DNA from: an uncultured Bacteroidales bacterium
Lineage (GTDB): Bacteria; Bacteroidota; Bacteroidia; Bacteroidales; UBA4417
Length of the DNA stretch: 57,959 bases
Direction: 5' to 3'
Assembly: GCA_903913645.1 (NCBI GenBank)
Contig: CAIWMA010000313.1
Span: forward strand, 1-57,959
Shown: positions 19,023-28,184 of the stretch, piece after piece
Layout of the letters: every line of letters starts with the position of its first letter
How positions within the stretch are numbered: the first letter of the stretch is position 1
The notes under the pieces: generated by a model
What the model was told of the DNA's origin: nothing
The model's database searches: none
Seen by the model: the letters and a program-made list of their open reading frames with translations, nothing else
Made by a program: the position numbers and the translations under genes

Positions 19023-22000
19023 TCAATAGTTCAGTTTAACCGACACTTCTTTATTCGTAGATAATTTTGCAGTCTTAATCAAAATCATTCCCTTCTTTTC
19101 ATCCGGATTAAAATACCATCCTGAAACTGACTTATTAAAATCGTCCACTTTCCTGAATTTCTTAAGTTTAATTCCCTGTACCGTAAGGTTCTTTGGTAAA
19201 ATAGAACCATGAATCTGGAAAATATAAGTACGGTTCAGTATCCGTCCAACAAAATCACCTTTGGCAGCTGAAATGGATATTTCATTGATTTTGGTACCAT
19301 CAATATCCGAAAGTGCTTCAAATTGAGCTTTAGCAAATTTTCCCTGCCTGTAATCGCGGTTTGATCCTTCATCCTCGAACATTTCAAATTTAGCATCTGG
19401 TCCTGGATATATATCGAGGGTAAGCGTATCAGCCGGTTGCTGGTTGTCGTACTTCATTTGCTGGTACATTGGGATAACAGATCCGGCTTTAACGAAAAGC
19501 GGAAGTTTTTCAAGCGGCGCAGCATATCCGTTTAAAGTTGTTTTCCCAGTATAAATAGTGCCATCCCAGTAATCGAACCATTTGCCTGCGGGCAAATAAA
19601 TATTGTCCCTAACATTTGTATCACTATAAACCGGAGCCACCAGTAAATTTTTACCAAGCAAAAATTCATATTGTGTAGCTGTTCCCAGTACAACAGGATC
19701 ATTTGGATATTCGAGTACAAGTGCACGGACAGCTGGCGTCCCGGTTTCGTATGCTTCGTTGCATAAAGTATACATATAAGGTGTAAGCCTCAGTTTCAAA
19801 TCCAGGTATTTACGGTTAATTGAAGTATAGGGTTCGCCGTAAACATAGGGCTGTTTATCTTTTGGTGCCCATCCTGACATCGACATAAATACAGGTGTAA
19901 AACATTTCCATTGCAGGTCGCGGGTAAATGTTTTATCGCTTCCGCCAAAAATGCCATCCACATCGCCTGTCGCACAATTCTGTGCCGAAAGCCCTGAACC
20001 AATTACCGTAGGAATATGCCAGCGGATATAATCCCAGGTTCCTTTCTGATCTCCGGTCCACATCACGGTGTTGCGATGTGATCCTGCCCAGCCGCAAACC
20101 GACCAAACAAAACCCCGTGCATCACTGCTGTTCTCTATCCCGCTGTATGCAGCTTTGCAGCCATCAATAGCAAATTTATATCCTTCGCCGACCCAGGCAA
20201 CATCCAGTTTGCAGAGACGGCTGCCATATTCGCCAACTTCACGTGCTATTTTCTCAACCCCATTTTCGGTCCAAAGGCCGGTATGAAAACCCCTTTTACG
20301 CAATTCAACAACAACTGAATCGAGTTTTGTATAACCACAGCCGTATCCGTCGTTTGGTAAAATCCAGCCGCGGGGTATATTATTTTCAATATATTTATCA
20401 GCAATCAACGAGATAACATCCGGGGTTGTGCCGTTGTAACCGGTGGTATTTTTTCCTTTTGTTGCCCCCCGGTTATAACAGTTCGCATCGCCCATTCCCA
20501 AGGCCCAACGCGGCGGAAGAAATGGCTTTCCGGTAACATCGGTATAAGCATTCAGAATATCCTTCAAGGACTCACCGGCAAAATAATAGCAATCGAAACG
20601 AGCTTCAGAATGTATAAGCTTTATAGTATCGTTAAAGGCATATTCGCCTGGTGAATAGGTATTTCTTAAAGCACCGTATCCATTGGTGCTCATATAAAAA
20701 GGCGCAGGATTAGGAGCACCGCCATCTTCCCAGTTCCAGTCGATGCGCATCAAAATAGTTTTATCCCTGTGAGAAAACCTGCCGTTCTGCATTCCTCCCC
20801 CGTAGAAATATTCATTTGCACCCCGAGCCAGGTATTGAACCGTTTCTTTCCCGTAGGTCAGACTCTTTTTCTCTTCCCATACCAGTGTCTTGTTATCTGG
20901 TTTATACATCGCAAAGCGTAACGGATGCAAATACGCTCTCAGGGCAACTTTTGAGGTTGCCATCAGGTAATATCCACCCTCTTTCGTAAATTTCACATTC
21001 ACGTTTTCGTTTAGAGGATTTATAATTATATCATTACCGGCAGGATTTGTAAATTCTCCGTTGTACGACATCTGAATCCTGAAAATATCATCCCGGCAAA
21101 AATCAACCTCCACTTTAGCATGGTTGCAATCGAAAACAAACTTATTTCCCATGTTCCGGAAACCGGTAACTATTCCAAGTTCATAAGCTTTTGAGTACAA
21201 CTCCATGCGAAGCGTGTCGTTCTGCTTACGGTTATCTTCCTGCAGAGATGTATAAAACCTGATTTTATGAATCCCGTAATCGGTAAGATCGGCCGAGGGA
21301 AAAGCAACAACTACGGTATCTACAATTTGCAGAAAACTTTTCTCGGTGTACGGAACGGTAACTTTCAGAGCCGGCCTATTGTCAATTTCCAGGTAACAAT
21401 CGAATGGCTTTTTAACAGGTCCCGAACCCAGGTTAACAACATTGAATTTAAAAATATCCGCCTTGCTGAAGGCATTTCCGGTTTGGGGATGCGACACCAG
21501 TGCTGATGCTGCCAGATCGACATCAAGCGCTTCTGAAAGTTCGATATCATCAACCATCCAATACCATGCATATATGCCTCTCCAGTGAAAACGGAGGTAA
21601 ACTTTCGGCTGAAAAGCAGCAACTGAGGTGATGTTGAGTTCAACATTCATCGGGTTTGGGCAATCGGCTTCAGAAGCAATGCCATTGCGGACTTCATACT
21701 CTTTCCAATCAAGTCCGTTGGATGAAACGCCGACGAACAACCCACCATCGTTTCGCAGTTTTCCCCAGTCGTTCCACATGAAATTTTGCTGAAACTTAAG
21801 AACTACAGACCCTTTTTTCGAACAATCAATAGCAGAAGTCTGAAAATATGCATCCGGCCATATACCAGCCTTTTCCCATTTGCGATAGGCTTTCTCTACC
21901 CTGACACCGGCGCCGTATTGCATGTGAAATCCTCCGCTTTTGGAAGCCACAGGAGGTGCCTGCTGGTCACGGCCGTAGGATCCGGGGAATGGCTGGTTGG

Positions 22001-22175
22001 TACAATCCCAAAGAATGCTGCTGTCGTTCACTGCTTTGTTTATCCATCCTTCCGGGAGTTTTCCGGAAGAGAAATCTTCTTTCCAGAATAATTTGGAAGG
22101 AACGGAACTGTTGTTTTGTGCTAACACATTGATTGTCAAAATCAATATCGATGTTACCAGAAATATTTTGTTCAT
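19023..22175 (-). CDS. GH31 family glycosidase, alpha-N-acetylgalactosaminidase-like
   Basis: A 1050-residue secreted GH31 enzyme. After the signal peptide comes a jelly-roll module with a WYWMVDDIEL signature (about 30-215), then a GH31 N-domain and barrel: PRWALGMGDANCYNRG (555-570), RGWILPNDGYGCGYT (602-616), GLWTENGVEKIA (633-644), CKLDVAWVGEGYKF (655-668) and NTVMWTGDQKGTWDYIRW (702-719). Asp658 and Asp709 are the expected nucleophile and acid/base. The LDVAWVG motif replaces the usual DMNE of alpha-glucosidases and agrees with my recollection of the GH31 branch active on alpha-GalNAc (Tn antigen). With GH101 next door this fits O-glycan removal. GH31 is certain; GalNAc specificity is inferred. 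Confidence 0.88.
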   Translation of the reverse strand: MNKIFLVTSILILTINVLAQNNSSVPSKLFWKEDFSSGKLPEGWINKAVNDSSILWDCTNQPFPGSYGRDQQAPPVASKSGGFHMQYGAGVRVEKAYRKWEKAGIWPDAYFQTSAIDCSKKGSVVLKFQQNFMWNDWGKLRNDGGLFVGVSSNGLDWKEYEVRNGIASEADCPNPMNVELNITSVAAFQPKVYLRFHWRGIYAWYWMVDDIELSEALDVDLAASALVSHPQTGNAFSKADIFKFNVVNLGSGPVKKPFDCYLEIDNRPALKVTVPYTEKSFLQIVDTVVVAFPSADLTDYGIHKIRFYTSLQEDNRKQNDTLRMELYSKAYELGIVTGFRNMGNKFVFDCNHAKVEVDFCRDDIFRIQMSYNGEFTNPAGNDIIINPLNENVNVKFTKEGGYYLMATSKVALRAYLHPLRFAMYKPDNKTLVWEEKKSLTYGKETVQYLARGANEYFYGGGMQNGRFSHRDKTILMRIDWNWEDGGAPNPAPFYMSTNGYGALRNTYSPGEYAFNDTIKLIHSEARFDCYYFAGESLKDILNAYTDVTGKPFLPPRWALGMGDANCYNRGATKGKNTTGYNGTTPDVISLIADKYIENNIPRGWILPNDGYGCGYTKLDSVVVELRKRGFHTGLWTENGVEKIAREVGEYGSRLCKLDVAWVGEGYKFAIDGCKAAYSGIENSSDARGFVWSVCGWAGSHRNTVMWTGDQKGTWDYIRWHIPTVIGSGLSAQNCATGDVDGIFGGSDKTFTRDLQWKCFTPVFMSMSGWAPKDKQPYVYGEPYTSINRKYLDLKLRLTPYMYTLCNEAYETGTPAVRALVLEYPNDPVVLGTATQYEFLLGKNLLVAPVYSDTNVRDNIYLPAGKWFDYWDGTIYTGKTTLNGYAAPLEKLPLFVKAGSVIPMYQQMKYDNQQPADTLTLDIYPGPDAKFEMFEDEGSNRDYRQGKFAKAQFEALSDIDGTKINEISISAAKGDFVGRILNRTYIFQIHGSILPKNLTVQGIKLKKFRKVDDFNKSVSGWYFNPDEKKGMILIKTAKLSTNKEVSVKLNY

Positions 22176-22649
22176 AATGTGTTTAATTATAACAGTTTGT
22201 AATTCGAAGCCTGTGAATTTACTTTATAAATAATATTTTTTCGTAAGTCTGTGACGCAAATATATATTTTTCGAAAACATAGTATCAAATATTTTTCTGA
22301 CTTCAAAAAAATAAATTTCATGCAGACCAAATACCCTTGAAAATGATGTTTTCTGTTACAGCATTAAACAGGATTGCGGTAGTAAAAAGAGCTGCATAAT
22401 TCACTTAGTGCTTTCTTTGTGTTTTAGTGCCTTTGTGGGTAAATGAAATAGACGATGAGTCTTAAAGCTTTAAAGAATCCTAATTCAGAATGAAACGCTT
22501 TTCTAAACTAAGTTCCATCAGGATGAACATAAAAATCACTAACCAGGTTTATCCCGAGTAATGCTAACAGCCTAAACCCAATTTATGAAAACCATTCGCT
22601 TTCTGAGTTTACGAATTATGGTAATCCTAAAATGCATTTCTGTAAGCTA
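22176..22649. other. 474-bp intergenic region between GH31 and C69 genes
   Basis: No ORF or RNA gene is supported here. It contains the short repeat at 22403-22440. A promoter for the GH31-to-GH101 run may lie in this space, but no clear element could be picked out by eye. Confidence 0.5.
22403..22440 (+). repeat. tandem imperfect TTAGTGC-TTTGTG repeat
   Basis: Two imperfect copies of about 17 bp: TTAGTGCTTTCTTTGTG followed by TTTTAGTGCCTTTGTGG. A related degenerate copy is at 12465-12487. It resembles short intergenic repeats common in Bacteroidota; function unknown. Confidence 0.4.
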
Positions 22650-24386
22650 TTATTTGCCGGGCACAACTAACCGCTCGCCGGTTCCCTGTATCATAATCCG
22701 TTCCCAATCTTTGCCGTAACCCGGTTGTGACGGTGTTTTAGGTATGTTTTTACCATTACCATTATCCAGCAATTTGCGTCCATCTGAATTTTTAACATTG
22801 CCATCAATATACTTCATGAAAAGGTACTGGAAGAATATTTTCCAGTCGCTAACCAGTTTATTCCCGGTAAAAACTGAATAGGAGGTAACATATTCGCGGG
22901 CTTTGGCTGGATCAAGTTTTAAGAGTTCCAAAGCTTGTTTATCAACAACATTAACTTCTGTAGCAAACTGGTTTTCGAGTTGCTGCTGATATTTTTCAAT
23001 TTCAGGATGTATAAGGTTGTAACGAGTGTACGCCCAATTATTCACCATGCTGAATGCCCAGTAAGCGGAAGTTTCGGACCAGGTGATCATGGAGCCATTT
23101 CCAACGGCATAACTTTCCGGAACTTTAGTTATTCCGCAATACATTGGTGCATAAACACATCCATCGGCATCATCGACTCCAAACCAGAAAATACCGCCAA
23201 AAGAATCAGGCAACCAACTTCGCGATTGCGCTACAAAACTATAACCGGTTTGCTGGGTGGCAACAGCTCGTTCGTTCAGATAAATCACACTATCCACAAC
23301 AAATTCCATAGGCCGCCAGCGGTAGGGCAGTTTAAACGGACCGGCACCGGGATCATTGCGCATGTCCAGCGGAGTATCTTCGTAATGATCGCGCATGGCA
23401 TCCTTCACTTGCTGAAGTGTAAGCGGCGAATCGGGTTTTACCCATAATGGCAGCCTGTTCGACACAAAACCGTTGGGGTTTTTATTCCCATCAAGGAAAA
23501 CTAAATTGTGTAAAAACAGTCCCTGTACATAACTTTTGTAATCCGTATTTTCACGAATATCCTTGTTGATTCTTCTGAATAAGGACCATACCCTGGCATC
23601 GCAGAAACGGGCACCACTAAAGTTTAACGGGTTGAAAACATCAGAGAAGCTGAACGATTCATCAGTTCCCTTATAAAAACCATATTTCTTTGCAAAACTT
23701 ATCACATCAGCCGAGTGATAGACTGTTTGTTTGGGATCGGTCCAATTGTTGGTTTTCTGAAAAGGGAAAGTAGTAATTCGTGCCTGGTTGGCATGCCCGC
23801 TCACATATCCATCAGGAATTAATCGGGCAACCCATACGGCACCTTTTTCGTATTTGCCTTTGCCAATTATTTCCATAATCCATGCTTCGTTGGCATCGGA
23901 AATCGAAAATGATTCTCCACCCGAAGCATATCCGTATTTTTCAACCAGGTCGGTAATCACTTTAATCATTTCGCGGGCAGATTTCGAACGCTGCAAGCCG
24001 ATTTTCATCAGCGAGCCATAATCGAGGAAAGCCCCCGGCTGACGGTTTAATGAATCAAGGCCGCCAAAAGTGGTTTCTCCAATTGCAACCTGGTATTCGT
24101 TCATAAACTGAATAACCGAATAAGTATGAGGCACTTCGGGAATTATACCAAGCATTTTGCCGTTTTCGTAATGATAAATTTCGCACAAATCGCCTGGTTT
24201 ATGATCGGCAGCCGGGTAAAAAGCAAGCGCACCATACCGGGTATGCGAATCAGCAGCATAGGTGATCATAACGGAGCGGTCGCTGCTGGCACCTTTGGTA
24301 ATAATAAAATTGGTACAGGCCCATACACTTGTAAAACCAAAAATACTAAAGAGGAAGAATGAAACCAGGAAAATACGTTTTACCAT
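22650..24386 (-). CDS. C69-family dipeptidase
   Basis: A 578-residue peptidase of family C69 (PepD-like, Ntn-hydrolase fold). The signal segment ends SVWA and is followed at once by Cys24 in CTNFIITKGASSDRSVM, the expected N-terminal nucleophile of the mature enzyme. Other family features are TYAADSHTRYGAL, VAIGETTFGG, FLDYGSLMKIGLQRSKSARE and YASGGESFSISDANEAWIME. It is likely periplasmic and hydrolyses short peptides. It is the most upstream gene of the minus-strand glycan locus, 474 bp before GH31, so it may trim peptides left after O-glycan removal. It diverges from guaC. Confidence 0.9.
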   Translation of the reverse strand: MVKRIFLVSFFLFSIFGFTSVWACTNFIITKGASSDRSVMITYAADSHTRYGALAFYPAADHKPGDLCEIYHYENGKMLGIIPEVPHTYSVIQFMNEYQVAIGETTFGGLDSLNRQPGAFLDYGSLMKIGLQRSKSAREMIKVITDLVEKYGYASGGESFSISDANEAWIMEIIGKGKYEKGAVWVARLIPDGYVSGHANQARITTFPFQKTNNWTDPKQTVYHSADVISFAKKYGFYKGTDESFSFSDVFNPLNFSGARFCDARVWSLFRRINKDIRENTDYKSYVQGLFLHNLVFLDGNKNPNGFVSNRLPLWVKPDSPLTLQQVKDAMRDHYEDTPLDMRNDPGAGPFKLPYRWRPMEFVVDSVIYLNERAVATQQTGYSFVAQSRSWLPDSFGGIFWFGVDDADGCVYAPMYCGITKVPESYAVGNGSMITWSETSAYWAFSMVNNWAYTRYNLIHPEIEKYQQQLENQFATEVNVVDKQALELLKLDPAKAREYVTSYSVFTGNKLVSDWKIFFQYLFMKYIDGNVKNSDGRKLLDNGNGKNIPKTPSQPGYGKDWERIMIQGTGERLVVPGK

Positions 24387-24425
24387 AAATATATTTTTGA
24401 GGTAAAAGTAGAAGAAAAAGTCGAC

Positions 24426-24438
24426 ATGGTAGTACCAT
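24426..24438. promoter_or_regulatory. 13-bp palindrome in a divergent promoter region
   Basis: ATGGTA-G-TACCAT is a perfect palindrome 40 bp upstream of the C69 start, in the spacer shared with divergently transcribed guaC. It has an operator-like size and position, but there is no other support. Confidence 0.25.
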
Positions 24439-24644
24439 CAAAAAGATGACAATTTCGTTTTTACCGATAAGGTTACAATTTGGGTTTTGCGTTGGCAAGA
24501 AACTACAAACCCTTACAAACAGCAACCAGAAGGATTTATCGCTGGTAAGCATTTCCCTTACCTATTAAATTTCAACTGTATGTCAGCTATCTTTTCTCCT
24601 CAACATGAAAACGCTTACCTTTACTGCCTAAAATCAATAAGCAA

Positions 24645-25694
24645 ATGCGGATAGAATACGACATAAAATTAGGATTTAAAGACGTAATGTTCAGACCTAA
24701 ACGCTCCACGCTGAGTTCCAGGTCGCAGGTAAGGCTCGAACGCACTTTCAGGTTGAAACACACCAATACCGAATGGACTGGAATCCCGGTGATGGCCGCC
24801 AATATGGATACGGTTGGCACTTTCGAAATGGCACTTGCCTTATACGACAAGAAGTTATTTACCGCAATTCATAAACATTATTCTTTAGAGGAATGGAATA
24901 ATTTTATGGCAATGGCACCAAAGGGAATCGAAAATTTTATCGCTGTCAGTTCCGGAACCGGGTCGCATGATCTGGAAAAAATTGTCGGGGTTATCAGCGC
25001 AAATCCGCAGCTCAGGTTTATTTGCATTGATGTAGCGAATGGATATTCAGAGCATTTTGTTGCTTTTGTGAAGAAAACACGTACTAAATTTCATGATAAA
25101 GTAATCATTGCAGGAAATGTGGTAACCGGCGAAATGGTGGAAGAACTTTTACTTGCTGGTGCTGATATTATTAAAGTAGGAATCGGACCTGGCTCGGTTT
25201 GCACCACTCGTGTAAAAACCGGGGTCGGCTATCCTCAGCTTTCCGCCATTATTGAATGTGCCGATGCTGCCCACGGGCTTGGCGGACAAATTATCAGCGA
25301 CGGAGGTTGTAGTACTCCAGGCGATGTGGCAAAGGCTTTTGGAGCCGGCGCCGACTTTGTAATGCTTGGCGGCATGCTGGCCGGGCACGACGAGAGTGGT
25401 GGCGAACTTATTGAAAAGCAAGGCAAAAAAGTAAAGCAGTTTTATGGAATGAGTTCAACAACAGCCATGGATAAACATGCCGGCGGAGTGGCCGATTACC
25501 GCGCCAGCGAAGGCAAAACCGTAGAAGTACCTTACCGTGGACAGGTTGAAAATACATTACTGGATATTTTGGGTGGCATACGAAGTACCTGCACCTATGT
25601 TGGCGCATCCCAACTGAAAGAACTTACCAAACGAACCACTTTTATACGGGTTGCGGAACAGGAGAACAGGGTTTATACAGATAATGATCAATAG
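24645..25694 (+). CDS. guaC: GMP reductase
   Basis: A 349-residue IMPDH/GMPR-type TIM barrel converting GMP to IMP with NADPH. It shows the family order: [50 protein letters not shown] with catalytic Cys186, [23 protein letters not shown] and the [13 protein letters not shown] flap, then [20 protein letters not shown]. There is no CBS pair, and the length fits GMP reductase rather than IMP dehydrogenase. Cytoplasmic purine salvage. It is flanked downstream by a terminator, so it is probably monocistronic. This is a housekeeping gene, unrelated to the neighbouring glycan locus. Confidence 0.94.
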   Translation: MRIEYDIKLGFKDVMFRPKRSTLSSRSQVRLERTFRLKHTNTEWTGIPVMAANMDTVGTFEMALALYDKKLFTAIHKHYSLEEWNNFMAMAPKGIENFIAVSSGTGSHDLEKIVGVISANPQLRFICIDVANGYSEHFVAFVKKTRTKFHDKVIIAGNVVTGEMVEELLLAGADIIKVGIGPGSVCTTRVKTGVGYPQLSAIIECADAAHGLGGQIISDGGCSTPGDVAKAFGAGADFVMLGGMLAGHDESGGELIEKQGKKVKQFYGMSSTTAMDKHAGGVADYRASEGKTVEVPYRGQVENTLLDILGGIRSTCTYVGASQLKELTKRTTFIRVAEQENRVYTDNDQ

Positions 25695-25716
25695 TTTATA
25701 GCTCAGTAAATAGGGA

Positions 25717-25751
25717 AAAGCCCCTGCTACTATATGGTTGCGGGGATTTTT
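25717..25751 (+). terminator. rho-independent terminator of guaC
   Basis: An AAAAGCCCC arm (25717-25725) pairs with GGGGATTTTT (25742-25751) around a loop of about 16 nt, about 22 nt past the guaC stop. A GC-rich core with flanking A and T tracts is typical of an intrinsic terminator. Confidence 0.65.
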
Positions 25752-25828
25752 AGGTTTAAAAGATGTTGAAAATTAATTTGAAAGCATGAAATCTATGAAG
25801 AGAAGTGGGGTATATTTGTTTAAACAAA

Positions 25829-26530
25829 ATGTCAGGAATTAATCTTTATGAAATGACCGAGTTAAAACCCAGGACAGATAAAATTTTGATTTTTTCTTTT
25901 ATTCTTCTCATTTCAGTAGGTTTCATCATTATTATGGCTACGAACCTTTTCAATAGTCCTGAAGACCTGAAGAATCCTCTGGCAATTATTGCTACTTCAA
26001 TTGTTATAATTTTTTCCTTGCCTCCTTTGGTATTATCAATCACTTACTTTTATACTGATTTAACCAAAAAAGTTTTTCTTGATGAAACCCGAAATCAAAT
26101 CTTGATTAGGAAAAATGGGAAAGAAATTAGCATTACACAAGGGGATATAATGGATTCCTTTATTGTTCAGGTTGATAATTTCTGGAGTTACAGGAGGGGA
26201 TATAGATTCCCAATGTACAAATACATATTACTGGTTTTGAAAGAAAGAAAAAGGGAGGTAATTACTAATCTATTGTGTGATCCGGATCTAATAGAATCAA
26301 GCATGAACCTGAATTGCAGGATAATTTATACCAGTGTCCCATTTATTAACAGAACTCTGGGAAGCGGGGTTCTGACAACAAAGGAATATGCAGCAAAGGT
26401 TCTCGAATTTGAGAATAATTTTAGGGAACATTCTAACTCTATGTTAGCCGATATTATTAATCAAAAGAAAGTTTATGCTGATTATGCCAGGGATGCGGCG
26501 ACAAATATTTTAAACAAAAGAAAACACTAA
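25829..26530 (+). CDS. membrane protein of unknown function
   Basis: About 233 residues. The frame opens at a GTG (25805), but ATG 25829 or 25853 is more likely. TATATTTG at 25811-25818 matches the Bacteroidota -7 element TAnnTTTG and would overlap the longer start. Two hydrophobic helices near the N-terminus (ILIFSFILLISVGFIIIMA and LAIIATSIVIIFSLPPLVL) precede a soluble, PH-like mixed domain with KKVFLDETRNQILIRKNGKE. I do not recognise the family. Function unknown. Confidence 0.6.
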   Translation: MSGINLYEMTELKPRTDKILIFSFILLISVGFIIIMATNLFNSPEDLKNPLAIIATSIVIIFSLPPLVLSITYFYTDLTKKVFLDETRNQILIRKNGKEISITQGDIMDSFIVQVDNFWSYRRGYRFPMYKYILLVLKERKREVITNLLCDPDLIESSMNLNCRIIYTSVPFINRTLGSGVLTTKEYAAKVLEFENNFREHSNSMLADIINQKKVYADYARDAATNILNKRKH

Positions 26531-26685
26531 TTTCAACAAAACTCTACAAAAAGCAATTGAATTAATTTATATTTGATCATGGAAGTTAAGCTGATAATCC
26601 ACTACTTCCAATCTTTCACCTGATAGTATTCCATGCTGTAATACTCAGGGAGATGCCAAAAATTATTGACAAAATGCAAACATAT

Positions 26686-27654
26686 ATGAAAATTACTATC
26701 TTTCTCTTTCTATTTCTTTGCCAGTTAAGTGAATTGTATAGCCAAGATAGAAGTCACTTTATTTCAAACCCGATTATTAAGGGTTATTATGCCGATCCCT
26801 CAATTATAAAAGTTGAAAATACTTACTATGTGTACGCAACCATCGATCCCTGGGGCGGCAACGAACTGGCAGTTCTGGTAACAAAAGATTTTAAAACCTG
26901 GGAAACAAAACATATCAACTGGCCCACAAAGCTTGCCTGTACAAGCCCGACATCAAAAGAATCGATGGTTTGGGCACCTTCAGTTGTGAATGCAAAAAAC
27001 GGGAAATTTTATCTGTATGTGTCTGTTGGCAGCGAAGTATGGGTTGGTGTAAGTGAGAAACCTCTTGGTCCATGGAAAAATGCGAAAGCCGATAATACGC
27101 CTTTGATCAAAGCCAATTTATTTCCTGCTTTTCACATGATTGATGCCGAGTGCTTTGTTGAACCAGACGGGCAGGCTTATCTTTACTGGGGTTCGGGTTT
27201 GAATTGGGTTAATGGCCATTGTTTCGTTGTAAAACTTAAACCCGACATGGTAACATTCGAAACTGAACCTAAAGATATAACCCCTCCGAACTATTTTGAA
27301 GCTCCCTTCATGTTCAGGAAAAATGATATTTATTACCTGATGTACTCCGAAGGAAAAGCCATTGATGAGACTTACAAAATCAGGTATTCAGTCGGCAAAA
27401 ATCCTTTCGGGCCGTGGAAGGAAGGCGTTAACAGTCCGATTTTATCAACTTCGAGTGACCGTACAACCACAGGACCAGGTCACCATACCATTTTCAAAGA
27501 AAACGGACAATACTATATTCTCTATCATCGCATTCACCCTCAGGAAAAGGAATACGTATTGAGAGAATTATGTATGGATAGCTTAAACTTTGATACTGAC
27601 AATAATATTAAAAAGATAGTACCTAAAGGAGTGAGTGAGTTTAAAGTGAAATAA
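26686..27654 (+). CDS. GH43-like five-bladed beta-propeller glycosidase
   Basis: About 322 residues from the ATG at 26686, which gives a clean signal peptide (MKITIFLFLFLCQLSELYS). The three GH43 carboxylates are visible: Asp in GYYADPSIIK (base), Asp in HMIDAECFVEPDG (pKa modulator) and Glu in PNYFEAPFMF (acid). The propeller signature TGPGHHTIF also fits the family. Substrates in this family include arabinosides, xylosides and galactosides; this one cannot be fixed. It lies apart from the GH101/GH31 locus and on the opposite strand, so I would not assign it to that pathway. Confidence 0.85.
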   Translation: MKITIFLFLFLCQLSELYSQDRSHFISNPIIKGYYADPSIIKVENTYYVYATIDPWGGNELAVLVTKDFKTWETKHINWPTKLACTSPTSKESMVWAPSVVNAKNGKFYLYVSVGSEVWVGVSEKPLGPWKNAKADNTPLIKANLFPAFHMIDAECFVEPDGQAYLYWGSGLNWVNGHCFVVKLKPDMVTFETEPKDITPPNYFEAPFMFRKNDIYYLMYSEGKAIDETYKIRYSVGKNPFGPWKEGVNSPILSTSSDRTTTGPGHHTIFKENGQYYILYHRIHPQEKEYVLRELCMDSLNFDTDNNIKKIVPKGVSEFKVK

Positions 27655-28184
27655 CGATTGGGCAAATATGGAACTGAGAAGCATTAAAATGTGGATTACA
27701 TTATTAAATAAATCGTGAAAAAATGATTAGAGAAACTACTGAGCGGGATAACGCCAGGCTTCTCGAAAGAAATAAGATGCAGCCTTAATACCGGCTATCA
27801 AGGTAAACTGCACTTTTTAATCAGGTTTATACGAAATGCTTGTTTTAACTGTCTTTTTATTTAGTTAAATCAGGTTAGAAAGTAGTTTTTAACTTTTGAA
27901 AAAAGATTATACAAAGCCAAACATTTTTTATATTTAGCTTGTTGCATATATAACATGATTTTAATGTATATTTGTTACTATATATTTGCTTGTCAATGAG
28001 GCAATGATGCAAAAATAACCTATTTGAATTTATAGTTAAACTATTTAGGAGTCAATCCTTTCGTTAGCGGAATCAATCCCGACACTCAGAAAACGAAAAA
28101 GAAGCTTAAGATATTTCCTGAACAATAATTAAGTATTGCTTCAATACAAACTATTCATTTTCAGTAATTCAAAGGCAAAACAGT
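27655..28184. other. 530-bp intergenic region with a possible gene remnant
   Basis: No full gene. At 27723-27788 a 21-residue ORF starting MIRETTERDNARLLE looks like the first strand and helix of a GNAT acetyltransferase and then stops; it may be a decayed fragment or chance. The 3' half is AT-rich and carries two TATATTTG elements (27967 and 27981) that may serve the AraC gene. Confidence 0.4.
27942..27988 (+). promoter_or_regulatory. possible Bacteroidota-type promoter for the AraC gene
   Basis: TATATTTG at 27967-27974 and again at 27981-27988 matches TAnnTTTG. A TTG at 27942-27944 lies 22 bp before the first copy, close to the expected -33 spacing. The leader would be about 200 nt. Confidence 0.35.

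Noticed and set aside
22935-23447. 170-codon plus-strand ORF
   Set aside because: Antisense shadow of the C69 dipeptidase.
26686-27654. GH43 gene as a member of the O-glycan locus
   Set aside because: Opposite strand, separated by guaC and its terminator; family substrates do not match mucin cores.
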